Source: Paracyclopina nana (Eukaryota; Arthropoda; Copepoda; Cyclopoida; Cyclopettidae). Taken from it: 64,000 nucleotides of DNA. Both the position numbers and the translations under genes were made by a program. The notes below the pieces were generated by a model that worked only from the letters and a program-made list of their open reading frames with translations, made no database searches and was not told where the DNA came from. Below, in pieces: positions 1-10,207 of the stretch. Where the stretch lies: NCBI GenBank assembly GCA_019096065.1, contig JAGUCH010000002.1:7700501-7764500 (forward strand), in the 5' to 3' direction. Numbering within the stretch: the first letter of the stretch is position 1; every line of letters begins with the position of its first letter.

Positions 1-740
<740 letters not shown>

Positions 741-824
741 AGTAGCCATTTGTGAAAAATTGTTTGCACTCGTGATTTTCCAATTTTTGACACTACAAAT
801 GCAAATATCACTTTTCAATGATCA

Positions 825-1602
825 TCAATCTCGGATTTCATCGACACTCGTTATTTCGTCTTCATCGGCTGAAGGAGGCGGCTTTGAATTCTCGATGTGT
901 AACTTTTTTGCGTCTAACAGGTCCATTTCTGCTGCCTTGACCACCTCAAGTTTGCTCTGAACGTGATTGACAGCGGAATTTAGCTTTTCTGAGGCCTGCT
1001 TGGAGCAAAATTCTTCCCCGACCAAAAAGCTTACTTCTGAGCTTGCTTCAACCAACTTCTTAACGTACAGGAATAGAAGCTCGAGATCTCGTATATTGCT
1101 TAGCTTTTCTTGCGTAATCATTCTCAACTCGGTAAGTCTCTCCTCTCCCAATTCTGTGAGAGTGTAAGTGGTGCTCATCTCATATAGATTCGCCATTTCA
1201 CCATTTGCTTCTAAAAATAGATTCACTGATTCATCAAACGATGAAATAACAAACTGGAGTAGCCTAAGAAGAAAACAAGGAGACGGTGAAAGGTTTTTTA
1301 AATGTAATTGAGGCATCGTAGTACCTAGATGCAGCCTCTTCAGACAAAATGCTTGACTGCCGAATAAAGAATTCTGTGGTCATCTTAGACTGAGGTATAG
1401 AAACTGGGCTCTCTGGTAGAGGCTTTTCCAGTCTAGCCTGCTCGTCTTCGGTGAAAATAAATGTAGCAGCAGCAGCAGCAAAAGGAGCAACATAAGTCTT
1501 GCCAACAAAGGAAGATTTCGGAATCTTGAAGAAGCTGACAAAACGCATGAACTGGCGAGACCACATCATGCTGAAAGCAAGAAAATAACGTGATTGCGCC
1601 AT
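825..1602 (-). CDS. Diablo: Smac/DIABLO-like mitochondrial pro-apoptotic protein
   Basis: Two exons, complement(1325..1602) and complement(825..1263), with a 61-nt intron, give 238 aa (human DIABLO is 239). Smac is held in the mitochondrial intermembrane space and, once released, binds IAPs through a new N-terminal AVPI-type tetrapeptide. The first ~45 residues are basic and aromatic with no acidic residue, as in a mitochondrial presequence. They are followed by a run of alanines and ATFI (residues 46-49), which sits where Smac is cut. The rest is helical: an acidic linker, FIRQSSILSEEAA, LYEMSTTYTLTEL and a long C-terminal helix ending in an acidic tail, in the same order and spacing as Smac. 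The match is by fold pattern and a few blocks, not high identity. An unrelated helical mitochondrial protein is the main alternative. Confidence 0.68.
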
Positions 1603-1702
1603 ATTCTTTCTTTCGCCTTTCCAACCATGAGAGTTTTTTATCTATTCTTAAAATTGATGAGGGTACATGAGTTAACATATGCTGAATATTTAAGAGTCCG
1701 AT

Positions 1703-2530
1703 TCACCATTCTGCCTCACCGGTAGCTTTTTGAAACACGTAGTCTTTGCCATTAAGATTCATGATACCGTCTTTAAGGTGAAACTTCCACTTATTCCTCG
1801 TTCTGGTGATCTTGTCATACTGACAGACAACCACGTTTTCAGTGTTAAATAAGTCGCTGGGATCACCGTCTGAGATGTCGTCTCCACTGCCAAGGGGTTC
1901 ATCTTCAGCTCCGTCTCCATCGCCATCCTCGGAGAGAGCATCATTTCCATCGTCATCGTCGTCGTCGATGTCATCATCTGAAAGAAGATTAACATTTAAA
2001 AAATTATTTAAGAACTCAGCAACTATATTACCATCGTCGTCATCTTGATCATCATTATCCACCTCTTCTTCGTCGCTGGAGGAGTCATTTGTGCCATCCA
2101 GCTGGCGGATGTTTTCAGCATCGCCATTAACACTAGTCGCCAAGGTGAACTTGATCTTCGGTCGAGCGCCAAGACAGGCTGCTTTAGGAGCTTCAGCAGG
2201 TGACAAAGCTTCGTCAGAAGGCTTGGAACATTGCGAGAGTTCTTCATCAGTGTAGCCCCTGAAGCTTGTGTCCAATGATTCATTTGGATCGGGATCCTTG
2301 CTTGACAGCTTTTGTATCCACAACGCCTTCAAAAGCTCAAGTACTGACGGTGGAACACCCTCTGTTTCGAAAGCGGGCCCGAGTTCAGAGACCACGTCGT
2401 CGATTATTCTCTCATTGATGCACTCTGCAGGATTCTCTTGAGAACGGACAAAATCGGCGCCATTAATATCCTCAGGGTCGAAATGATACAGCTTTGACTT
2501 CAAAGGCGAATCGCCCTTCGCAGATGCCAT
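1703..2530 (-). CDS. TfIIA-L: Transcription initiation factor TFIIA large (alpha/beta) subunit
   Basis: TFIIA stabilises TBP on the TATA box. The C-terminal beta domain is near-canonical: ENVVVCQYDKITR, NKWKFHLKDGIMNLNGKDYV and a final GEAEW. The N-terminal alpha part has the helical IIDDVVSELG...LELLKALW block after a ~30-residue unusual extension. An acidic D/E linker lies between them. I start at 2530 (AAAAATGG context); an upstream in-frame ATG at 2647 has a poorer context. Within the acidic linker, 1978..2031 looks like a 54-nt GT-AG intron whose length is a multiple of three and which has no stop, so spliced and unspliced forms both read through. Exons are then 2032..2530 and 1703..1977 (257 aa). 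The N-terminal divergence allows a germline-type TFIIA paralog as an alternative. Confidence 0.93.
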   Translation of the reverse strand: MASAKGDSPLKSKLYHFDPEDINGADFVRSQENPAECINERIIDDVVSELGPAFETEGVPPSVLELLKALWIQKLSSKDPDPNESLDTSFRGYTDEELSQCSKPSDEALSPAEAPKAACLGARPKIKFTLATSVNGDAENIRQLDGTNDSSSDEEEVDNDDQDDDDGNIVAEFLNNFLNVNLLSDDDIDDDDDDGNDALSEDGDGDGAEDEPLGSGDDISDGDPSDLFNTENVVVCQYDKITRTRNKWKFHLKDGIMNLNGKDYVFQKATGEAEW

Positions 2531-3115
2531 TTTTGCTCTAAATCTTCGCAAATCGCATCGGCGGCGTTCAGCAGTGGATGCCTTTATGGAGAAGTTGTGT
2601 GTTGAATTGACTGAGAAAAGAGTTCGTATTTGAGTCAACCTTTCCATTCGTTCAAAGAAATCTTTGTTGAAATAATATAAAATGATTGCAATGTTTGAAT
2701 GCTCAAAACTTATAAATTATACTCTGTCGTCGCTGCTTAAATTGATTGGCTAGCTCAATTTGGGACACAATTGCAGCATATATTACTAAGAGTGCCTTAA
2801 AATTACGAGTACTGCATTTGTATTCAAAGCTACTCGACTTTTATCAAGAGAAGCTATTTTTGTGGCGCCAAGCTTTCCAATAAAAAGGGAAGAATGCTTA
2901 TCAAACAAGCTTTGAATGGCATAGCTGGTACATTTGAGAATATAAGATTATATTCTTGAAGGTTGCAGTGTAACACTTGTTGATTTTTTTGTGGCAAAAC
3001 ACAGTGTGTTCGATAATTGAATACAATTCTAAAAACCTCATCTGGTAGCATTGTTGTCATTGCATATTGTAAACTGAAAATAAACACATTTTCATTTTTG
3101 GGACATATTTTAGAA
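2531..3115. promoter_or_regulatory. Divergent intergenic region between TFIIA-L and mRpS10
   Basis: A 585-bp AT-rich spacer separates two genes transcribed away from each other, so it must hold both promoters. I see no TATA box at a convincing distance from either start and no coding potential. Confidence 0.5.
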
Positions 3116-5551
3116 ATGGCTCTTAGATTGACGCGACAGCTTCTCCGTAGCTCCTTACTTTCTTCTTCACGAGCTTGCTCCAGCATTACAACTTCAAAAC
3201 TTCCACAGTTACCATCGACAAATCAGCCTCGGCATGATAGGCTTTTCGAGCGCATAGACGTTGAAGTCAGAGCTCATCAGAACGATGTTCTTAAAAGCTA
3301 CAGGTGACTTTGTTCTCAGACAGTTCCATCTTTTCGCCCCTCTTATAGTTCTTGATGATTTCAGTTGGTTTGCTACTACTGCTGCCAAAGAGCTAAAAGT
3401 AGAGGTTCTCGAGTCTTGGTCTGAGCCTGAACCACACAAAGTGAGGAAAACACTGCTCCGATCAGCGTTTGTGAATAAGAAGCATCGTGTGCAGTATGAA
3501 TTCAGGTACGAAACATACGTTAATTATCAAGTACAAATTGCTGCGCCTGCATGTCCCAGCTTCAAGCCTCGATTGGAGTAGTTTGGTAAAATCTACTTAT
3601 TTCGCTCTATTTCTGGTTCTTATAGTAAAGTAGCGTACGGCCAAACTTTTGAACAATCTCATTTGCTCAATGCTATTTAGTATTTTAATGTTTGCCTCCA
3701 TGGTTATAGGTATATTTTGACCTGAACTAAAGTTATTGTTTGCTGTCGGATTTCAGCTCTCAATGAAACGCAAAATTGAAAGTGAAAATGAAAAGAGCAA
3801 GAAATTATTATCAGTAAATAATATTTTTCAAAATACCAAATATTTTAGGCAATATATATTTTTTGGAACCTTGTATTTTGAAAGGCGCCGAAAAATGATT
3901 TAGCAAGCATATACCCCTGAAGCAGGGATGCAGAGAGCCTCAAAATAACGTAAGAGCATTGGATGGTCAAATTCATCTCGGTTAGGGTGGTTACCACTAT
4001 ACTTTATAATTATGAGAGTTTGAACAAAAACAATTTAACTGCTGGAAAGCTCTTGGTTAGGAAAATCTGAAAGCATACAATAATATTTCAATATTTTCAT
4101 AAATTGAGTTGTTTTATTTATTATTTAAGATTTTAATGAAGGCATTCACAGAATTTTCAATAATCACTCTAGTGGCACCGAGAGCTTTTTGAAAATGTTA
4201 TGGACCATCATTAGGGGCTGCTCCTAGATAGTCACCATAATAAAGGGTTTTGTTCCATGGACTCCTGGGAGGGGAGATATTGGCTCTCAAAGTTTTGGGA
4301 AATTCTTATGCTGTAAAATTTGAACCCCTCTCACAGCCATATGAAGCAACTTTTATCCACCCATTTTTAGACCATGGATAGGCCCCCTGAGGGTGTCTTT
4401 GGAAATGGGATAAAAGTTGTCATAATGCTTGCCCCCTGTGCTCCAAGGGGCAAAATGCGAATTTTAGGGTTTTAAAAAACCTTTGGAGCAAAATTGAGGG
4501 AAATTGAATTTTAATCATTTTTTGCTCAGAGACAGTCAAAGATGAAAACTTTCAAATAAAAACATGGTCCATTTTTGTTTGAAGCCAGATACTGTCTGTC
4601 AAAGTTTGCTAATTTTTGCCTGCATAACTTTGTTTAGCAGACTTCAGATTCATGACCTAAAAATGAAATTTTATGATAATGGTCATTTTTTGGCAGCGTC
4701 TGGTTGTACTTTTTTAAAAAGGTTTCATGGAAAAATGGTTTAATCATAAAACCTTAGTTTCTTAGTGATCAACTGCACATGAATGAACTGAAAATGAAAT
4801 TTTATTAATAATGTGGGGGATGAGGAGCAACTTTTGTCATTGCCATAATCAGGTAATCTCATTTTTAGGAGCAGTTATTTTACAAAAACTAATTCACTTG
4901 CTTTAAAAGTACACAAACAAAAAAATTATCCAACACTAACATTACAAAAATAAAAGTTGTTCAATATGCCAGACATTCATTTCACAAATCTATAAGTTTA
5001 AACTACACTGATTTATGTTTATTATAAACGTATTCTAGAAAGCAATCAAACCTCATTTAAGTCTTTTAATAGCTTTTAGGACGTTTCCATGTGCTCACTT
5101 ATGGTTTTGAGGTACAAAAAAATGTACCAAACAAAAACCGTTTTTGCAAAACCATTTTCATTGCGTATTTGCGTTTTTGTTTACTTTTTTGCTACTTGGC
5201 TAAAACCAATTTTTTGTACCATCTTTTTTTGAGATTTATTTTTGGTATTAGCACATAGAAAGGTCCTTAAAGATTGGTGACAAACAAATAAAAGATGATC
5301 GAGCTGCTCACAACTCTGCTAGTAGTTCGAAAATTTTTCAAATGCTCATAAGATTATTTATTTTCAGAACTTATTATCACATGATGAAGTTTGGCAAACT
5401 AACAGAATCGACAGCATTGACATTTCTGGAATACATACAACGCAACCTGCCAGAAGGAGTTGCGATGAAGGTCACGAAGCATGAGCGTAAAAAGCTGCCC
5501 GAGATTATCAATGACCACATTTTGGAAGTCTCGCGTCCTGTGCAGCAATAA
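3116..5551 (+). CDS. mRpS10: Mitochondrial ribosomal protein S10 (uS10m)
   Basis: Exons 3116..3303, 3365..3505 and 5368..5551 give 170 aa. The protein is part of the mitochondrial small subunit head. After a Ser/Arg-rich presequence (MALRLTRQLLRSS...) come FERIDVEVRAHQNDVLKSY, FATTAAKEL, NKKHRVQYEFR and FLEYIQRNLPEGVAMKV, all standard S10m blocks. Splice phases join exactly (SYS|WFATT and EFR|TYY). The second intron, 1862 nt, is about 30 times longer than the other introns here and is AT-rich non-coding DNA that may contain an inserted element. It is divergent from TFIIA-L and followed in tandem by KLHDC3. Confidence 0.96.
5072..5273. repeat. Candidate small inverted-repeat element (MITE-like) in the mRpS10 intron
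   Basis: The left arm 5072-5095 (CTTTTAGGACGTTTCCATGTGC-like) and right arm 5250-5273 are imperfect reverse complements, about 19-20 of 24 positions by eye. The interior also carries short inverted copies around GTACAAAAAA. There is no ORF. No clear target-site duplication was found, so the call is tentative. Confidence 0.35.
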
Positions 5552-5917
5552 ATCAATTCACCTATCATGCCTCACTCAAGGCCTAATGCTATTTTAGGGA
5601 TCGACTTCATCCTGATCGACCGTGTTGCGCTTACACGTAATATTTAGTTTTTTTCTATTTAACTATGCCTCAAAAAGATAACAATAGTGATTGATCACGC
5701 ATCGTGATTTTTTCGCAGCTTTCTTACAACACGGCCTCAAGGTTCAAAACTGCGCAGAATATTTTTTGCGCGAAAGTATTTGGCTCTTTTTCAAAATAGT
5801 CTGGTAGCCGGAGTGACGAGTGCTAGCAGCTGCTGCAAGCTCGCAGACTCGCAGTCGCTCGCACACTAGCAGGATCTCTTTGCGCGTCTTTGCAGTTTGT
5901 TGGAGGTCACCAACAAA
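5552..5917. other. Intergenic, mRpS10 to KLHDC3
   Basis: 366 bp without coding potential. It holds the 3' end of mRpS10 and the promoter/5' UTR of the downstream kelch gene. An imperfect dyad around TGATCACGCATCGTGAT lies near 5693-5709. Nothing else is supported. Confidence 0.5.
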
Positions 5918-7310
5918 ATGAAGTGGACTGTCAGGTTGGAGGGTGGACCTCGAAGGGTCAATCACGCGGCCGTGGCCGTTGGTGACAAAGTTTTCAGCTG
6001 TAAGTCCCCCTACTTCATTTGCGCCATCGTGACCTCATTTTTGCCCATTATCGATAGTCGGTGGTTATGTCACCGGGGACAACTACAAGGACACCAAGCC
6101 GATCGACGTGTTCATTTTGAACGCTCACAACTACCGCTGGAGCAGCCTTATCAAGCCCAAGTTGGGCTCAAGCGAGGCTAGGCACTGGCCCTACCAGCGC
6201 TACGGTCACACCGTTGTTGAGTACAACTCGAAGATATTCTTGTTCGGGGGCCGTAACGACTTGCAGCCGTGCAATATCGTCTACTGTTTCGACACCGTCA
6301 CTTTCGAATGGAGCCAGCCCTCCGTTTGCGGCCTCGTTCCTGCGGCCAGAGACGGCCACAGTGCAGTCGTATACGAGGGCTCCATGTACATTTTTGGAGG
6401 CTACGAGGACTCGGTAGAGCCCTTCCGGCCCGACGTCTACAAGCTCGACCTTAACCAGTTTGAGTGGACCCTGGTGAAATGCCAAGGCATTCCACCCATC
6501 TACAGGGACTTTCATACAGCCACTGCTATCGACAACAAGATGTACGTTTTTGGAGGAAGATCTGATACGACAGCCCAGAATCCTAACCACAACAACCCCT
6601 TCCTCAACCAGCAGACTGAGTTTTATAGCGACAAGCTGGTCTACTTGGTATGATGCAAATGACAAGTTGTGTGTCAAAGACAAAAAAGAGAATTCCGTCC
6701 CGAATATTTTTAGGATATGACGACATCGAGATGGGAGACACCGGTCATAGCGTCGCCCAAGCCAACTGGGAGAAGGTCGCATTCTGCCATCAATCTGGAT
6801 GGAAAACTGTTGATATTTGGTGGCTACAATGGACGCAGAAAGGAGCACATGAATGACTTATGGCTGTTTGATCCCAGCTCCTTGAGATGGAAAGAGCTTC
6901 GCCCCATGGGAGATGGGCCCGATCCTAGACGAAGGCAGGCCATGTGCAAAGTGGTAACTTCCAACGATGTTTTTGCTTGAATCAGCTGATTAATTAACCG
7001 TTCTCCCGTTCAGGTTAACCAAATATTCTTATTTGGTGGCACCAGCCCTCACGACGGGCCGCAGATATTCTTCACGCCTGATCAGCAACAGTACATGCTG
7101 CAGCCTTCAAACTTGATAGATCACAATGATGTGTATGTATTGGATTTGTCGCCCTCTTTGCGAACCCTTTGTCTTGACTTCATTATTCAAAATCAAAACT
7201 TGTACGACCTTGATGAGCTCCCACCCAGCATTCGGTACGACTTCGAGTGTATGACGAAGGATAATAATCTCAGCGAACCGTTGCCTTTCAAAACATTGCC
7301 CTTAGGCTAA
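5918..7310 (+). CDS. Klhdc3: Kelch domain-containing protein 3 (Peas) homolog
   Basis: Exons 5918..5999, 6058..6647, 6714..6953 and 7014..7310 give 402 aa. In vertebrates KLHDC3 is a six-kelch beta-propeller that serves as a CUL2 substrate receptor reading C-terminal degrons. The protein opens with WTVRLEGGPRRVNHAAVAVG and FGGYVTG. Repeated YIFGG/LFGG/VFGG blades follow, then the diagnostic tail LIDHNDVYVLDLSPSLRTLC and a C-terminal segment matching the human length and order. The first splice makes the expected VFS|FGGY junction. Introns are 58-66 nt. It converges on UNC-50. Confidence 0.95.
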
Positions 7311-7865
7311 TGCCAGGCTCATACAAAACGAGTCACCTTAGAGGTTAGCTCACCACAGTACACAAATACGTATATATTTTGTTCAACTTTGATAGCTCTC
7401 ACTGTGAGTGCGTTTGGCATGTAATGAAACATTCGAGGTATCCGAAAATGTGATGTAAACAGCATTAATGATAAATCATGACTCTCCAGCAAACTTTCCC
7501 TCAAAATAATGTCTTATTATGCATTGGTTCTCTCCCTAAAACCACCAGTACAATTAGCGCTGCAAATGCGATGTCTGTATATGTAATGCGCATTGTTACG
7601 CATTGTATCAAATCCACGAGGAGCAGGATAAAATTTTCTTTTGTTTTGACGTACGCAATTAGCTTTGTCAGGCAGGTTCGTCAATATACATACTGAACTG
7701 AATCTCTAGCTATCATGTCACGCACGAATACTGATACTCCTTATCAAAAATCGAAATTCAGTCAAAAGCCAAAAATAGGCATTGAATGCGTTTCGCAAGA
7801 ACAGGTTTTATAGTGCACAGCTTCTTTCTTCAAATCAAACTATTGTCATATTTATTGTGGCCAGC
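7311..7865. other. Intergenic between convergent KLHDC3 and UNC-50
   Basis: 555 bp of AT-rich sequence holding the two facing 3' UTRs. I see no gene or element. Confidence 0.5.
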
Positions 7866-8833
7866 TCAAAGCACTCGGTAATGGTAGAAATTCATCAAGC
7901 TTTGGGTGATGTTCCAGTTCACTGTGAGACTTACTAAGTAGACGAGAACCAGTGGAATGAATGGGTAGAGGAATATCTTGGTTCGCTCCAGTATATGTAG
8001 GGAGTGATAGCCCAAAAAGGTTATATACAAGTAGTAACCTAACGCGATCAGCCACAAGCTGTTTCCAAAGAAGGTGGCGAAAAACCAAGGCTTGCTGATG
8101 ATAAGGCTGTAGAAGAACAGCTGGATAAAATGCAGAATCACAAGGAGTGGGAAGAAGGCACTAGAGATGAAAATAAATGACTGTTGATGAGCTGAACTTA
8201 CAAATGCAAAAGCCCTCTCTACTTACTTGAGATGCACGTCAAAACAGTAGCCCCATTCCACATCGACGTCCATGGTGTCCGATTTCAACAGGAATTTGTT
8301 GCTGACAAACCACAAGGCCGTGGCAATTCCGATGCCAACGCCAATGCAATCGACAAATATCACATACAGGAGAAACTTGATAAAAGACGCCAGTCCTATA
8401 CCGAGAACTAAAGCGAACCCAGCTCTGAAACCAAAATGTAATTAAACATTGGGGGTCCAATTACGGCTACATAGTCGACTTACGATGACACCACAAGCCA
8501 TCCAGCGAGAAGCACTAAAAAAGCCGGGTCGTCTCTGGCAAACTGAGCCTTGGTCTTTTTACGATAAGTGAAGTTCTTATACACAACTTTAGGGTTGCTC
8601 AAGAGGTACACCATTTGCCAGAAGGCAAATTCAAAGTCCATTTGACGGTAATGGAAAAGGCGACGCAAATAGCGCCACCTTTTCACGGCAGCCGTCATGC
8701 AGGTTTTTGAGGTGGCTGGGCGAGGCAGGGTGCCCGGAGAAGTGCCTCTGTCAATTGGCGACTGCTGCTGCGAGTTAAAGCTAGCTGTTGATGAAGACGT
8801 GCTCAAACGAGCTGCACGAGGATCGCTAGACAT
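7866..8833 (-). CDS. Unc50: UNC-50 family Golgi/ER membrane protein
   Basis: Exons complement(8484..8833, 8227..8424, 7866..8160) give 280 aa. UNC-50 is a multipass Golgi protein needed for surface delivery of certain nicotinic receptors in worms. The Ser-rich N-tail is followed by the family blocks KRWRYLRRLFHYRQMDFEFAFWQ, RKKTKAQFARDDPAFLVLL, VDVEWGYCFDVHLN and VILHFIQLFF. The end is the expected helix-rich NWNITQSLMNFYHYRV tail, with about five to six membrane helices. All junction phases agree (VSS|AGF, HLN|AFF). The start at 8833 follows a C-rich leader (GCTCAAGATG). It lies downstream of mRpL13 on the same strand. Confidence 0.96.
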
Positions 8834-9031
8834 CTTGAGCGGCGGCCAGCACACAGAACAGAGCGAAAGCTGTGACCATGATAGGATGGAAACAAATTTA
8901 GGCAATTTTTTTTCGCACTCACAACTATGACACAGGCATATTATCTGATGTAAACAAAGTTGAGCCAACGCGACACAGCAGCTGCTTACACAGGAAAATT
9001 TCACAGATATCTACTTAAATTCGCGAGATTT

Positions 9032-9766
9032 TTATTTCACGACATATTGCTCCGGAAAGTCAAATAGCTTGGGGAAATTCTCCAATTCTTCCTTCGTAAA
9101 TTCCTCCAGCTTCTTCGGAACTGGCTGAACCGGAGACAGCTGCCCCGAAATACCTAAAACAATCGGTGTACTTTTTCCTCGCGATTCTTTATCATGAATT
9201 TTGACTCTTACTATTCACTATTTCTTCTGGGACAGTCTCAATACCGTCTGGGTACACATGGAGCTGGGCCATGCGAAATCGCCTTTTGAAACCACCATTT
9301 AAATTGTTGTAGCAGGCTTTCCACAGAACTAAAGTGGGATCTTTCGAATGCAGTTCCCAAGCTGGTATCCACTTTGCTCCGCCCCCAGGAGTGGACTGAG
9401 ATCATAGTTTTTCCTTTTGAATGCTATCAGCACAACTTTTAATCGACCATGTGCTTACCTTTGTGTAGCCTGAGTGATGGAAATAGACCCGGAGTTTCCA
9501 CTCGCGACCGAGAAGGGATATGTGACGGCTGTTTATGACAACCACGTGATCGCCACAATCGGCTGTTGGACTATAAATTGGCTTACTTTTTCCTTCAAGC
9601 ACTTTGGTGATTTTTCTTGCTGAGTGAAAAGGGTTCTGCCACTTTGCATCATACAAGTACCTGCTCATTTAGGGTTTCATCAAAGCTTCACCAATTTGCA
9701 TATCTGTAATTCCTACCAGTTTTTAGAGAAAGTGCTCCATTGTTGAACTCTTTGAAATCGTGACAT
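9032..9766 (-). CDS. mRpL13: Mitochondrial ribosomal protein L13 (uL13m)
   Basis: Exons complement(9717..9766, 9459..9660, 9212..9395, 9032..9154). The 50-nt first exon encodes MSRFQRVQQWSTFSKNW, then YLYDAKWQNPF, ADCGDHVVVINSRHI, HHSGYTK|STPGGGA and PDGIETVPEEIV follow, collinear with human MRPL13. The final exon contains KKLEEFTKEELENFPKLF. With the strong GTAAGA donor at 9211, the last exon is one base out of frame. An alternative GTGAAT donor (exon 3 ending at 9219) restores a full frame but reads an unfamiliar segment. Either the weak donor is used, or one extra A lies in the AAA at 9119-9121. Identity is secure; the last junction is not. Confidence 0.9.
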
Positions 9767-10207
9767 ATTTATGAAAAAAACTTCAAGCTAATCCATGAAT
9801 TCTAGAGTCTTGTTTCCTCTTGCTGTGGTCCGACGACTTTGTTTATTTACAGTCTGAAAATCAAGCTTGTAGAGCTCTGTGAAAAGAACGATAACTGTAA
9901 TGACTATTTTGAGGCGCTATTAGCAAACATCCCACATTACCGACTTTACATTTTTCTCTAAAATACATTCTATATAAGCAGGCTCCGTGCTCAGGATTTT
10001 TTCAGGCTACATGATTGGCTGGTTAAATTATGTACTTTCCTTGTTGATGTTTATTAATTTATTTACATTCCGGATTTTTTTGGGCAGTTTTGAGCAAAAT
10101 CGATACATCACTGTCATTTAACATTTATCAAAATCAATTTTCGCCCGGTGCCTTGCGGATGGAATTTGGGAAGTGATTAGCTGGAGAGGTGAGTCCACTT
10201 TGATTAT
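9767..10207. other. Intergenic, upstream of mRpL13 and downstream of CFAP206
   Basis: 441 bp of AT-rich sequence between two minus-strand genes. No coding potential or element was recognised. Confidence 0.5.

Noticed and set aside
2531-2647. N-terminal 39-residue extension of TFIIA from the ATG at 2647
   Set aside because: Poor start context and no similarity to TFIIA; the ATG at 2530 has a strong context.
6168-6848. 226-aa minus-strand ORF
   Set aside because: It lies wholly antisense to KLHDC3 exons, has no recognisable domain and is a shadow of coding DNA.
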